Part shown: piece by piece, positions 1 through 8,635 of the stretch
How positions within the stretch are numbered: the first letter of the stretch is position 1
Layout: every line of letters starts with the position of its first letter
NCBI RefSeq assembly: GCF_000620305.1
Contig: NZ_KK211101.1
Span: forward strand, 248,001-312,000
DNA: 64,000 bases
DNA from: Desulfitibacter alkalitolerans DSM 16504
GTDB lineage: Bacteria; Bacillota; DSM-16504; Desulfitibacterales; Desulfitibacteraceae
Direction of reading: 5' to 3'
The notes under the pieces: model-generated
What the model saw: only the letters and a program-made list of their open reading frames with translations
Databases searched by the model: none
Told to the model about the DNA's origin: nothing
Translations under genes and position numbers: made by a program

Positions 1-2073
1 TGCATCTTAACGGACAACATTCTGGCACGAATCGGCATTGAGGTGTATCAAAAGCAATTTTTGAAAATGTTTGAGCACTATTCAAAGCTCTATGTCGAGC
101 AATGGGAACAAGCCGGAAGATGCTTTGTTTCCAACAAAACGGCCATGTTTCCTGTTTTTGAGTTCATGTTCCGAAACAGGCTGGTTGAACAGCCGGATAG
201 TCCGATTACGATCTTGAGAGACATCCCCTGTGACAGCAAGATCTTTTTGAATATCTTTGAGGAATGCTTTTCATCCTTCTGGGCAGACAAGATCAGGGAG
301 AAGGTTCTGAAACAAGAAACACTTGCCCCCATCCGGGAACGGATTGGGCCTCTGAGAACGACACAATACCTTTGTCTTCTGCCGGAGACTGTCATCACAG
401 ATTACCTCAAAACCATTGCAGGAAGATTTACGCAGCAGCGCAGGCTCATCACTACGCAAAGCTTCTGCCTCGAACTGCTTGGCAGCGATACATCCATTTC
501 CGGCCCGCGTTTTCATCCAAGGTTTGTAACACTGGTTGCTGCCGCAGTTAGCCGCGAGTTTGAAATCCAGTGCCAAAAATTCATTGCTGAAAACCACCTG
601 CAGTTTGATATGTCCAGTGACAAGTGGACGCTCTTCCATAGGCACGGACCCTCCCTGCACCGGGAAACCATTGATTTTACAGGAATTCATTCACCTTCCC
701 TGCGGCTTGAAATCAAATATTTCATGAAGCACAGATATTACAGCATCACCGCCGACAAAGACCGTTCCATTACTACCTTGGCGTACGCGACCAATCTGCT
801 CACGGATAACAATCCAAACATTCATTTTTTCGCGGATGTGGATGACGTCGATGTCCGGGCGCTGTATATGAGCATGGAGCGCAGATATGGACAGACAACC
901 GGAGGAAAGTCGGTGTCCAATATCATGCGGGTTTTCAGTATTTTATCGGTACTCATGGAATATCTGATGAGCGATCATCGGGATGAAGCAATGCGCAGCC
1001 CGGTTCCGCAAGACAACCCCTTTTCCCGTTACCGGTTTCATAACGCAAAGGACTACAAGGTACGGACCGCCGTTATTCCGGAGGCTGTTGCGGAGCAGAT
1101 CGATGAGCATCTGGATGAGCTTGACCCGGTGCAGGCTCTGCTGTACCGGATTTTCTCCGCCACAGGCATGCGTATGAAGGAGGTGCTTTTTCTGGAGTCG
1201 GACTGTCTGGAACCGTCACAGTATGAGGGCGTTGTCCAGCTTAAGTACAAGCAGTATAAAACCCTGACCGCCAGACGGAAGGCTGGTGTGCCGGATTATC
1301 ACAGAGTGCTCATTTTAAAAGAACTGGCAGACGAAATCTCGGGACAGATTCACAAAACGAAAGAGTGGCGAAAGGAACTTGGCGTGCCGTATCTGTTTGT
1401 CAACAAGCGGCCGAATTTTCGGGCAAGCATGATCAGTATGAGCAATTATCTGCTGGTCATCAACAGGCTCATTAAAAAATATGACCTCCGTGATGAAAAC
1501 GGCCGGCTATGGCATTTTACCAGCAAGCAGCAGCGCAAAACACTGACGGTTACCCTGATTGAAAACGGAGCGTCCGTGGATGAGCTAGCTTACTGGCTCG
1601 GACATCTCAGCAGAAGCACTGCCTCAAACTACTATGCCGAAGTCCGGAAAATGAAGCTGGCGGAACTCAATACCAGCTTCTTCCGGGAAAAATTTGATCT
1701 TCTGCTGTCGGATGAACAGCTTGCGGAGTACACAGAGGAAGAACGCAGGCTGTTGTATATGGATTTCCGGCTGGAGCAGCGGCGGGTGGAGTTTGGCTTC
1801 TGCCTGAAAAAGCTGGCCGATGGCGGCTGTACAAGCAGGAGCAGCCTGATCAACTGTGTAAACTGCAAAAATCTTTGTACAGGACCCAAGTATCTTCCGT
1901 ACTGGCAGAGTCTCATGAACGGACAGCGCGAGGTTGTGAACAGCCTCCTCGCCGCTTATGCTGAGGCTGGTATTACGGGCTATCAGGAATTCAGGGAATA
2001 CAGACAGGCAACATACCTTCTTAACTGCTATGAGAACATTGTAAACGCTATAGAAGGAGGTGCCTCGGTATGA
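1..2073 (+). CDS. Large tyrosine recombinase, Tn554 TnpB-like (5' end may lie outside window)
   Basis: Site-specific tyrosine recombinase expected to cut and rejoin DNA for integration or excision of the element. The frame is open to the left edge; the first usable start seen is GTG at 43 (676 aa from there), without a clear ribosome site, so the true start may be upstream. Catalytic-domain signs, numbered from 43: Arg in GMRMKE near 377, KQQR near 495 where most relatives have HxxR, WLGH near 521 and a Tyr near 530. The C-terminal part has a Cys-rich patch (CVNCKNLC) that could bind zinc. It overlaps the next recombinase by 4 bases (ATGA), so the two are translationally coupled. The H-to-K change in the HxxR box is odd; whether this subunit is catalytic or accessory cannot be decided from sequence. 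Confidence 0.8.
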   Translation, partial: CILTDNILARIGIEVYQKQFLKMFEHYSKLYVEQWEQAGRCFVSNKTAMFPVFEFMFRNRLVEQPDSPITILRDIPCDSKIFLNIFEECFSSFWADKIREKVLKQETLAPIRERIGPLRTTQYLCLLPETVITDYLKTIAGRFTQQRRLITTQSFCLELLGSDTSISGPRFHPRFVTLVAAAVSREFEIQCQKFIAENHLQFDMSSDKWTLFHRHGPSLHRETIDFTGIHSPSLRLEIKYFMKHRYYSITADKDRSITTLAYATNLLTDNNPNIHFFADVDDVDVRALYMSMERRYGQTTGGKSVSNIMRVFSILSVLMEYLMSDHRDEAMRSPVPQDNPFSRYRFHNAKDYKVRTAVIPEAVAEQIDEHLDELDPVQALLYRIFSATGMRMKEVLFLESDCLEPSQYEGVVQLKYKQYKTLTARRKAGVPDYHRVLILKELADEISGQIHKTKEWRKELGVPYLFVNKRPNFRASMISMSNYLLVINRLIKKYDLRDENGRLWHFTSKQQRKTLTVTLIENGASVDELAYWLGHLSRSTASNYYAEVRKMKLAELNTSFFREKFDLLLSDEQLAEYTEEERRLLYMDFRLEQRRVEFGFCLKKLADGGCTSRSSLINCVNCKNLCTGPKYLPYWQSLMNGQREVVNSLLAAYAEAGITGYQEFREYRQATYLLNCYENIVNAIEGGASV

Positions 2074-3605
2074 ATCTTCCGCAATACAAATACATTGAAA
2101 ACTACGACGAGCAGCAAAAGAGCCGGTATCTTGACCTTTTGCCGCAGCTTGGCAGCAATATTCACTTCGATGAGGACACATGGGTGTGTGACAAACGAAT
2201 GCGAAGTGCGGCGGAGCCGAAGAATTACAGTAACATCTACTTTTCTGCCGTTCCATCCGCTTACAAAGAACTGGTGAAATACTATTCACTCCTGCGGCTG
2301 CTGCATGGTGATACGGTCAGAACGATCCGGTCACGGATAACCCGTCTGGTTCCATTCCTGAAGTTCCTGACTGCAGCCTGCTCGGCCCCCCTGCTTTCGG
2401 GCTGTGACATATGGACGGCTTCAAGGCTAAAGGAGCATCTGGATGCATCCAACCTGGCGGACAGTACCATACGGGACATCTGGTGCGAGGCTGGCACTCT
2501 GTTTCGCACTATGAACGGGTTTGACGGGGTACCCTGCAAAAATCCTTTTGCCTGCAATCCATATGCGCGAGCTGAAAAGCTAGACTCCAAATATATCCCG
2601 GATAAGGTGGCTGAAAAGCTGGACGGTATCTTCCGGCAAGAAGAAATAGATCTGCACATCCGGTGTATTTACTGGCTGTTGCGGCTCATTCCTTCCCGGA
2701 TATCCGAAGTGCTGGGGATGGCAATCGACTGTGTAAAGCCGTACAACGGGAAATTTGTTCTCTTTATTCCAACATGGAAGCAAAACGGAGGCAATATGGA
2801 ACCGGTCCTGCGTTCTGTCCACATTGAAGATACGGGAATCGCCGGATATCTTCTCGATTTGCTTCGGGAACAGCAGGCAGCGGCGGCAGAATTGCAGGAG
2901 CATTTGCCTGAAAACAAACGCGGTTGTCTTTTTACCTATCGGCGGGTGCTTCATTACAAAAATGGCACGGCATCTCAGCCGGGCAGGGTTCAAAGTGTCT
3001 ATCCTGACGTTGTGGACTACCATTTCAAAAGAATTTGTGAACAGTACGGTGTCCGGGATGAAAATGGGAAGGTCTACAACCTGACATCCCATCAATTCCG
3101 CCATAACGGAATCACCGACAGGCTGGAGGCAGGCTTTACGCTGGAACAGATTGCCGACATGACGGGCCACCACGGAAACGCCATGATATGGAATGCATAC
3201 TCCCATCTGGATTTAAAACCTCAGACTATCCTGCAAAAGCAGCGGTATGTTTTGAATGAGCCTAAGCCGCCGGATAATCCATATATCCTGTTCGGCGGAC
3301 GAATTCTCCATATGGAGGAAATGCTTGAAAAGAGGCTGCTTAAAAACCTCCGCGCCCACAGGGTTCCGGGAGGCATCTGTGGCGACGTTACCGGATGCAA
3401 AAGCGATATGTGGGATTGTCTTGAGTGCGGGCATTTTATCCCGGACAGAGATCAGCTTTCCTATTTCGAGGAACAAGCGGTCGCATGGCGCAGCAAAGCA
3501 GACCGTTTCTCGGATTTCCCGGCCATTCACGCCAATGCGTTGAGAAACGCTGATTTATTTGAGAAGATCGCAGCCAAACTGCTGGGAGGTGAGCAAGATG
3601 AATAA
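2070..3605 (+). CDS. Second tyrosine recombinase of the Tn554-like module
   Basis: A 511-aa tyrosine recombinase with a complete-looking active-site set: Arg near 209 (SRISEVLGM), HQFRH near 341, GHHG near 366 and a Tyr in AYSHL near 377. The N-terminal ~170 residues form a SAM-like core-binding region, and the C-terminus again carries Cys pairs (CGDVTGC, CLEC). It starts inside the stop of the upstream recombinase and overlaps the following TnpC-like gene, so all three are probably made from one transcript. Such recombinase sets act together in Tn554-type transposition, which is site-specific. Here they most likely move the ICE whose transfer genes follow. Family membership is clear; the specific target site is not visible in the window. 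Confidence 0.85.
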   Translation: MNLPQYKYIENYDEQQKSRYLDLLPQLGSNIHFDEDTWVCDKRMRSAAEPKNYSNIYFSAVPSAYKELVKYYSLLRLLHGDTVRTIRSRITRLVPFLKFLTAACSAPLLSGCDIWTASRLKEHLDASNLADSTIRDIWCEAGTLFRTMNGFDGVPCKNPFACNPYARAEKLDSKYIPDKVAEKLDGIFRQEEIDLHIRCIYWLLRLIPSRISEVLGMAIDCVKPYNGKFVLFIPTWKQNGGNMEPVLRSVHIEDTGIAGYLLDLLREQQAAAAELQEHLPENKRGCLFTYRRVLHYKNGTASQPGRVQSVYPDVVDYHFKRICEQYGVRDENGKVYNLTSHQFRHNGITDRLEAGFTLEQIADMTGHHGNAMIWNAYSHLDLKPQTILQKQRYVLNEPKPPDNPYILFGGRILHMEEMLEKRLLKNLRAHRVPGGICGDVTGCKSDMWDCLECGHFIPDRDQLSYFEEQAVAWRSKADRFSDFPAIHANALRNADLFEKIAAKLLGGEQDE

Positions 3606-3993
3606 CAAAGTACCCAAGGAGCTTATTGCGCGGCAGGAGCACCAGCGCCAAACCACGATCAATACCGTAATGAGAGCAATTTCAGAGCTTCGAGCCGAAG
3701 GGCACAGGCTGACGATTAAAAACCTTATGGATTATACCGGATTGTCCCGTTCTGTTTTCGGCAAAAAGCATATCCGGGCTGTTTTGGTCAGTCAGGGAAT
3801 TATAGCCTCAGAAGCTTGCGAGGCAGAGAGCACGCCGCCTGAATCCACTGCAAAGCAGCGAATGAAGCGAAAACTTGAGGAAAATGATCAGCAGATTCGT
3901 CGGCTTACTGAAGAAAATACCGCTTTGAAAAGTGAATGCGAAATGCTAAGGGGCAAGCTGTTTCTCCTGATGCAGCGGCAGTCGCTGGAGTAA
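3598..3993 (+). CDS. TnpC-like small protein of the recombinase module
   Basis: A 131-aa basic protein that starts at ATG 3598, overlapping the recombinase stop by 8 bases. Residues ~10-65 look like a helix-turn-helix region (INTVMRAISELRAEG, then LMDYTGLSRSVFGKKH). Residues ~85-130 form a heptad-rich coiled coil (LEENDQQIRRLTEENTAL). Size, position and coiled coil match TnpC of Tn554, an accessory protein influencing orientation and efficiency of transposition. Related small proteins close many tyrosine-recombinase operons in Firmicutes. The role is by analogy only. A terminator hairpin follows 30 bases after the stop. Confidence 0.7.
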   Translation: MNNKVPKELIARQEHQRQTTINTVMRAISELRAEGHRLTIKNLMDYTGLSRSVFGKKHIRAVLVSQGIIASEACEAESTPPESTAKQRMKRKLEENDQQIRRLTEENTALKSECEMLRGKLFLLMQRQSLE

Positions 3994-4023
3994 ATAAACG
4001 GTTCTATTTACAGCGAAATAATG

Positions 4024-4060
4024 AACACGATTAAACTGTGAGGTTTGGTCGTGTTTTTTA
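4024..4060 (+). terminator. Rho-independent terminator after recombinase operon
   Basis: Stem AACACGA (4024-4030) pairs with TCGTGTT (4049-4055), with an inner AAAC/GTTT pairing and a following T-run. It closes the recombinase operon. Confidence 0.7.
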
Positions 4061-4093
4061 TTTAAAAATCAAAAATGAAAGAAGGGATTTATC

Positions 4094-4231
4094 TTGAAAA
4101 ACAAGCAAATTCAGTTCACAACGCTCGCACCACCGACAACCGCATACTTTAATCGTGTCAATCGACCGTGCAGAAAAGTATTGCCGACAATCACAGAACG
4201 CATCAAAGAGATGTTTAACTACAAGGGCTAA
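4094..4231 (+). CDS. Small 45-aa basic protein, function unknown
   Basis: Short frame beginning at TTG 4094 after a GAAGGGA ribosome-site-like sequence and ending at TAA 4229-4231. The product is basic and Arg/Lys-rich with a Pro/Thr-rich start (FTTLAPPTTAYFNRVNR). It sits between two terminators (4024-4060 and 4243-4283), so it could be an independent small gene or a leader peptide. I do not recognise a family. Support is limited to the ribosome site, the snug fit between terminators and the position ahead of the transfer operon. Confidence 0.4.
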   Translation: MKNKQIQFTTLAPPTTAYFNRVNRPCRKVLPTITERIKEMFNYKG

Positions 4232-4242
4232 ACGACTCAATC

Positions 4243-4283
4243 AAAAGCATTGGCGGTGCAAACGGCACCGCCAATGCTTTTTT
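4243..4283 (+). terminator. Strong terminator/attenuator hairpin upstream of spoVG-like gene
   Basis: Perfect 17-bp inverted repeat: arm 4243-4259, loop AAACG, arm 4265-4281, ending in a T-run. It lies ~20 bases before the next gene, so it either ends the small upstream gene or attenuates entry into the transfer operon. Confidence 0.85.
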
Positions 4284-4305
4284 AAACAAAAATCAGGAGG
4301 ATTTT

Positions 4306-4596
4306 ATGATGAACATCAAAACAGAAATCAAAAAGACATTCAAGGACAACGGTAAGTTGAAAGCAGTTGTAAATCTAATTATTGATGAAGGTTTTATCAT
4401 CAAAAACGTGCGGCTGGTAAATGGAGCAAAGGGGCTTTTTGTATCCATGCCAAGCGGCAAGATTAAAGACGGAAGTTATGTTGAAATATGCCATCCGATC
4501 AAATCCAATGTAAGAGAGCAGATAGAAAAAAGCGTATTGGAAGCCTATCAAGCGGTTATTACATCAACAGATAGCAATAACGAAAAGCACGAATAG
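4306..4596 (+). CDS. SpoVG-family protein
   Basis: A 96-aa protein whose middle and C-terminus match SpoVG: LKAVVNLIIDEGFIIKNVRL, then GLFVSMPSGK and EICHPI followed by REQIEKSVLEAY. SpoVG is a small site-specific nucleic-acid-binding regulator in Firmicutes (B. subtilis sporulation and septation, S. aureus virulence). ICE- and phage-borne copies are common and of unknown target. GGAGG precedes the ATG/ATG start. It comes directly after a strong hairpin and before the transfer operon, so it may be the operon's first gene and its regulator. Family assignment is firm; the role in conjugation is inference. Confidence 0.85.
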   Translation: MMNIKTEIKKTFKDNGKLKAVVNLIIDEGFIIKNVRLVNGAKGLFVSMPSGKIKDGSYVEICHPIKSNVREQIEKSVLEAYQAVITSTDSNNEKHE

Positions 4597-4658
4597 CAGA
4601 TACGAAATTTCTTTGGGGGTATCATTCAGGTACTCCCCTGGAAAGGAGTGATTGAAAT

Positions 4659-5492
4659 TTGGAAGTCATTTTAGTAATGCTAATCGTTGCTTTGCTCAAC
4701 GGCTCTATAGCCTATATCAACAATCTCTTAACCGATATAGTGCCTATGACATTGTATGCCGAACAATATATGACTGTTGTATCCGGTGTAAATCTTGCAG
4801 AAACTCTGTTTGACATTATATTTGGATTTGGTATTTCTTTGATTATCTTAAAGTTTCTCAAAAAAGGCTTTGAAACTTATGTAATGTGGACAGACGGTGA
4901 TGCTGATGAAGAACCTCTATATCTGCTCACCAATTTTTTTAGGGCGTTAGCTGTTGCGATATGCTTTCCTACCATCTATGGATGGCTTGGCAGTATAGTG
5001 GAGGATATGACCAATAAACTCTTGATAGCCATTAGAGCAGCAACAAGCTACGATTGGCAGGCATGGGTAAATGGTATTTCTTCATTAGGGATAGTAACAG
5101 CAATTTTCGGGCTGATTTTTATTATCTGCTACTTCATGCTGTATTTCCAGTTCCTTATGAGGGGACTGGAAATATTGATTTTGAGGATCGGCGTACCTTT
5201 AGCCTGTGTTGGACTTCTTGACAATGATAAAGGTGTTTTTAAAACATATATCAATAAGTTTTTTCAGTCAACACTTGCTGTTGTAATACAAATATCTCTT
5301 GCAAAATTAGGCGTAGGACTGATGCTGAATATGCATATCTTTTGGGGAGTTGCTTGTATGGTATTGGCAATCAGGACACCGAGATTCCTGCAAGATTTTC
5401 TCATCACAACCGGTGGTGGCGGAACCGGTGTAATTAATAATGTATATCACAGCGTAAGGCTTGTCGGTATGGCGAAAAACCTGGCCAAATAG
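4659..5492 (+). CDS. TrbL/VirB6-like polytopic membrane protein of conjugative type IV secretion
   Basis: A 277-aa membrane protein starting at TTG 4659, with GGAAAGGAGTG just upstream. It has at least five hydrophobic segments (near 1-20, 50-70, 90-115, 145-170, 205-235) separated by short loops, including one acidic loop (WTDGDADEEP). This layout is typical of the TrbL/VirB6 channel protein of Gram-positive ICEs, part of the inner-membrane conduit for DNA and protein. The Gly-rich TTGGGGTG near the C-terminus is common in this group. It is followed by a small membrane protein and a PrgI-like protein, the usual neighbours of a conjugation channel. Confidence 0.75.
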   Translation: MEVILVMLIVALLNGSIAYINNLLTDIVPMTLYAEQYMTVVSGVNLAETLFDIIFGFGISLIILKFLKKGFETYVMWTDGDADEEPLYLLTNFFRALAVAICFPTIYGWLGSIVEDMTNKLLIAIRAATSYDWQAWVNGISSLGIVTAIFGLIFIICYFMLYFQFLMRGLEILILRIGVPLACVGLLDNDKGVFKTYINKFFQSTLAVVIQISLAKLGVGLMLNMHIFWGVACMVLAIRTPRFLQDFLITTGGGGTGVINNVYHSVRLVGMAKNLAK

Positions 5493-5559
5493 AAGTGGTA
5501 AAGATGTTAAATGGTGACATGCAAACTACAATATCTATATGAAAGGCGGTGACTAATCA

Positions 5560-5769
5560 GTGGTGACAATGGATGACATTTCAAATGCAATCATCAGCCT
5601 GGTACGAATAGGTGCAGCGGCAAGATTTATTTATTGTATGGTGCGCTTATCTGCTGCTGAGGAGGAAGCTGCCCAGTATAAGAAACGAGCCAAAAACACC
5701 GTAGTTTTCTATATTATTGCCGAAAGCATTTGGCAGATCAAAGACTTGGTGCTTTATTACTATGCTTAA
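5560..5769 (+). CDS. Small membrane protein of the transfer operon
   Basis: A 69-aa protein with a GTG start and an AAAGGCGGTGA ribosome site. A hydrophobic stretch lies near residues 8-25 and another near 48-65, with a charged middle (AEEEAAQYKKRAKN). Small two-helix proteins at this position, between TrbL-like and PrgI-like genes, are regular in Firmicute conjugative operons and are thought to belong to the channel, similar in place to VirB2/VirB3. No family motif is recognised, so the functional reading rests on context. Confidence 0.6.
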   Translation: MVTMDDISNAIISLVRIGAAARFIYCMVRLSAAEEEAAQYKKRAKNTVVFYIIAESIWQIKDLVLYYYA

Positions 5770-5781
5770 GGGAGGATGAAA

Positions 5782-6102
5782 ATGGATGAAAAGCTATATA
5801 TACCTATGGGAGTAAAAACCGAAACCGAGATTTTTCCCGGATTTGGAAGAAAACAACTTCTGCAATCTATTGTTGGATCAATCGGTGCAGGAGTTGTTGC
5901 TCTTTTTATATGGATACTTTCGCATAATGTTACACCTGCTGTAATTTGTATCCTTACGGGGATTATCGGTTCTGTCATGATGACAACAAAAGACCAGACA
6001 AATCTTTCGGTAGTAGATCAGGTTCAAAACATGGTGCGATTTGCGAGAAGCCAAAAATATTATCCATATGCTTATGGAGATGAATGGAGGATGAATAAAT
6101 AA
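5782..6102 (+). CDS. PrgI-family conjugation protein
   Basis: A 106-aa protein from ATG 5782. An in-frame ATG at 5776 abuts the GGAGG and is too close to be used well. It has the PrgI layout: N-terminal YIPMGVKTETEIFPGFG, two hydrophobic helices (near 27-47 and 50-65), a polar tail with VVDQVQNMVRFARSQKYYPY. PrgI-family proteins are VirB3-like membrane partners of the VirB4 ATPase in Gram-positive conjugation. Normally the VirB4 gene follows directly; here a DNA methyltransferase and a pilus gene block intervene and VirB4 appears 13.6 kb later. Confidence 0.75.
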   Translation: MDEKLYIPMGVKTETEIFPGFGRKQLLQSIVGSIGAGVVALFIWILSHNVTPAVICILTGIIGSVMMTTKDQTNLSVVDQVQNMVRFARSQKYYPYAYGDEWRMNK

Positions 6103-6139
6103 TGAGCCGTACTATTGGGACAAGAAGTGTGATTTGCCT

Positions 6140-7456
6140 ATGGAAATGACCTTCATTGATTTTTTCAGTGGAATTGGCGGTTTTCGGGCAGGCTTGGAAG
6201 CTTGTGGGATGAGATGTATCGGACATTGCGAAATAGATAAATTTGCCGATCAAAGCTACCGGGCAATTTTTGATGTAAAGGAGGATGAATGGTTTGCAAA
6301 AGATATCACAGCAGTCAGACCAGAAGAAATTCCAAGAGCCGACATCTGGACTGCCGGATTTCCTTGTCAGGATATTTCGGTCGCAGGCAGCCAGCGAGGG
6401 CTTAACGGAAAGCGAAGCGGACTCTTTTTTGAAGTTGTTAGACTCATCCAGGGCAAAAATGCCGAAGATAAACCCCAATGGATTATCTTTGAAAATGTTA
6501 AAAATCTGTTATCCGTTAATCGAGGATGGGACTTTACAACCATTCTCTATACGCTGGCCACACTCGGCTATGATTGTCAGTACGGACTTCTTAATTCACG
6601 CAATTACGGAGTCCCACAAAATCGAGAACGGATCTACATTGTCGCTTATAGACATTCTGGAAACAAAAGTCCCGGAAAAATATTTCCTCTCACCGGAAGC
6701 GACGGAAAAACTCTTATCCAACTCATTGGAGGAATGCAGGGACAGAGAGTATACAGTCCCGAAGGTACAAGTGTAACCCTTTCAGCTCAAAGCGGTGGCT
6801 GGGGTGGAAAAACAGGGTTGTATTTCATTGACCTAAACAAAAATAGTAAAATAACCGACACGGCTCGCTGTATAAAAGCGAGATATAACGCCGGAATTAC
6901 CAACCGAGGGGCTGATAATTCCGGCGTTTATTATGCATGTGCGAGAGCTGTCCTGACTCCGAACCGAATAGAAAAAAGGCAAAACGGTCCTCGCTTTAAA
7001 CCTTGCGGTGAACCGAGTTTTACTTTGACAGCACAAGACCGCCACGGTGTTATGCTCTGTGATTGTGAGAATTGCCAAAAAAGAATCAGAATCAAGGAAG
7101 CGACAAAACTGGGGTATGCAGAAGCCGGATGCGGTGACACCATCAACTTTGCTTTTCCTAATAGCAAAACAAGACGAGGGCGAATAGGCAAAGGTGTGGC
7201 ACAAACGCTGGAAACCGGATGCAACCAAGGAACGGCTTTTATTGGCTGTGGCCGTATCCGCAGATTAACACCGAGAGAATGCTGGCGATTGCAGGGATTT
7301 TCTGATGAGATGTTTGATAAAGCAAGGACAATCAACTCTGATAATCAACTGTATAAACAAGCAGGAAACTCAGTAACGGTTACAGTGGTTTTTGCACTTG
7401 GGATGAAAATATTGGAAGTTAAACGGGAAATGGAGGATGATGGTTGTGGCAGATAA
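6140..7456 (+). CDS. DNA (cytosine-5) methyltransferase
   Basis: C5-cytosine DNA methyltransferase of 438 aa. The motifs are in canonical order: I (FFSGIGGFRAGLEACG), IV with the catalytic Cys (GFPCQDIS, near 75), VI (ENVKNL), VIII (QNRERIYIVAYR), IX (RLTPRECWRLQGFSD) and X (QAGNSVTV). Between VIII and IX lies the target-recognition region, containing a CxxC pair (CDCENC). ATG 6140 is chosen; TTG 6134 is also possible. It lies between prgI and the Tad genes with no partner endonuclease, so it looks like an orphan methylase that may protect transferred ICE DNA from host restriction. That role is inferred from context. It overlaps the next gene by 20 bases. Confidence 0.9.
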   Translation: MEMTFIDFFSGIGGFRAGLEACGMRCIGHCEIDKFADQSYRAIFDVKEDEWFAKDITAVRPEEIPRADIWTAGFPCQDISVAGSQRGLNGKRSGLFFEVVRLIQGKNAEDKPQWIIFENVKNLLSVNRGWDFTTILYTLATLGYDCQYGLLNSRNYGVPQNRERIYIVAYRHSGNKSPGKIFPLTGSDGKTLIQLIGGMQGQRVYSPEGTSVTLSAQSGGWGGKTGLYFIDLNKNSKITDTARCIKARYNAGITNRGADNSGVYYACARAVLTPNRIEKRQNGPRFKPCGEPSFTLTAQDRHGVMLCDCENCQKRIRIKEATKLGYAEAGCGDTINFAFPNSKTRRGRIGKGVAQTLETGCNQGTAFIGCGRIRRLTPRECWRLQGFSDEMFDKARTINSDNQLYKQAGNSVTVTVVFALGMKILEVKREMEDDGCGR

Positions 7457-8168
7457 GGAAGGACTTATTAAAAGAATTGATGAGGAACTGAAAATGTTTG
7501 AAGAATCAGTCTCCGTAGCAAAGCGCGACGATATATTCTTTAATGATTTGCAAGTAAAAACTGCTTTTAGAAATGCCTTATATAATACGCCACTGACGGA
7601 AAGAATGGCAGGACTGATTGAAAAACTGGATAACATTCTGGACCGTATGCTTGACTATTGGGAAGAACTTGATTTTGAAACCGTGAAATTAGAGCGAAAT
7701 GACTTCTATGAAGTAACTCATCGTTTTCTTGAGCAATTGGACTATGATGACAGAGATCGTCAGCTTTATGAAAGAGCAAGCAACGAATATGCGGAATTTC
7801 TTGAAAATCTGAAAGGAAAAACACCACAGCAAATCATTGATGCGGCTTATGAGATTGTGATGAAAGCAGATATTTTGTCTTTGCTTGAATATCACGATTT
7901 GGACAAGAAGCAAATCAATATCCTGCTTACCATGCAAAACCCATTGGACTGCATTTATACCGAATGGCAGCACAGCGATTACTCCTATATGGATATGCTT
8001 CGTGACAGCATGAATAGTTTGATTGACACGCAGGAGCATGAACTGACAATTCATAATTATCATTTTAACGGTAAACTTCCTGCCATTATGGAGGACTACT
8101 ATGCCGAGTACGAAAACGAAGAACAGGAGATTCCCCAAGAAATAGAGGAAGAATTAGAACAATGCTGA
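7437..8168 (+). CDS. DUF3848-like acidic protein, function unknown
   Basis: A 243-aa soluble, strongly acidic protein. The second half (KTPQQIIDAAYEIVMKADIL, then LLEYHDLDKKQINILL and a terminal helix around YMDMLRDS) resembles the DUF3848 family found on Firmicute mobile elements. The first half is helical and charged. The start lies inside the methyltransferase gene and its end overlaps the prepilin peptidase start by 7 bases, so it is translated as part of the operon. No enzymatic motif is seen. Linkage to ICE genes suggests an accessory or anti-restriction role, but nothing in the sequence proves it. Confidence 0.55.
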   Translation: MMVVADKEGLIKRIDEELKMFEESVSVAKRDDIFFNDLQVKTAFRNALYNTPLTERMAGLIEKLDNILDRMLDYWEELDFETVKLERNDFYEVTHRFLEQLDYDDRDRQLYERASNEYAEFLENLKGKTPQQIIDAAYEIVMKADILSLLEYHDLDKKQINILLTMQNPLDCIYTEWQHSDYSYMDMLRDSMNSLIDTQEHELTIHNYHFNGKLPAIMEDYYAEYENEEQEIPQEIEEELEQC

Positions 8169-8614
8169 TTCTGATAATAAAAGGTGGATTGTTTGCCTTG
8201 CTACTTGTCTTAGCTGCTGTGTGGGACATACGAAAGCGTGAAATTCCAGATGCTATTTCGTTACTCATAATGATAACAGGATTATTGGCAATTGATACTT
8301 GGGATGCACTTTCAGGACTTGTTATGACAGGACTGCCGTATTTTCTTGCGGCAATCCTGATACACAGGGATGACGGCTTTTCAATTGGTGGTGGTGATAT
8401 AAAGTTGATGGCTTCTTGTGGTTTTGTGCTGGGTGCACCCCTTGGGGCTATGCAAAGCATTATTTCTCTTGTTCTTGCTATGATAGCAGGACTATGTATA
8501 AGACTTTCGAGTGAAAGTAAAAAGCTAAACTCAATCGCATTACCTCTTGCACCTTTTTTCTGTGTAGGAGGTATTTTTTCATACTTGGCACTTTTAGTAA
8601 GTGCAATCAATTAA
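8162..8614 (+). CDS. Prepilin peptidase, A24 family (TadV/CpaA-like)
   Basis: A 150-aa membrane aspartyl protease that removes leader peptides from type IV/Flp-type pilins. Both catalytic-Asp regions are visible: WDIRKREIPDAIS near 22-34 and the hallmark GGGDIKLMA near 78-86. The rest is hydrophobic helices. Its short length, lacking an N-methylation domain, is typical of TadV/CpaA. It overlaps the upstream gene and leads a run of Tad pilus genes. Its likely substrates are the pseudopilin-like proteins at 14511 and 14903, since no obvious Flp major pilin gene was found. Confidence 0.85.
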   Translation: MLILIIKGGLFALLLVLAAVWDIRKREIPDAISLLIMITGLLAIDTWDALSGLVMTGLPYFLAAILIHRDDGFSIGGGDIKLMASCGFVLGAPLGAMQSIISLVLAMIAGLCIRLSSESKKLNSIALPLAPFFCVGGIFSYLALLVSAIN

Positions 8615-8635
8615 AAAACAGGAGGGCTATTGAAT

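Noticed and set aside
1624-2289. 221-aa frame on the minus strand across the recombinase junction
   Set aside because: It runs opposite to two well-supported overlapping recombinase genes, and its product has no recognisable motif; a shadow of GC-richer coding sequence.
2580-3206. 208-aa minus-strand frame inside the second recombinase gene
   Set aside because: Antisense to a gene with complete catalytic motifs; no ribosome site or family signs.
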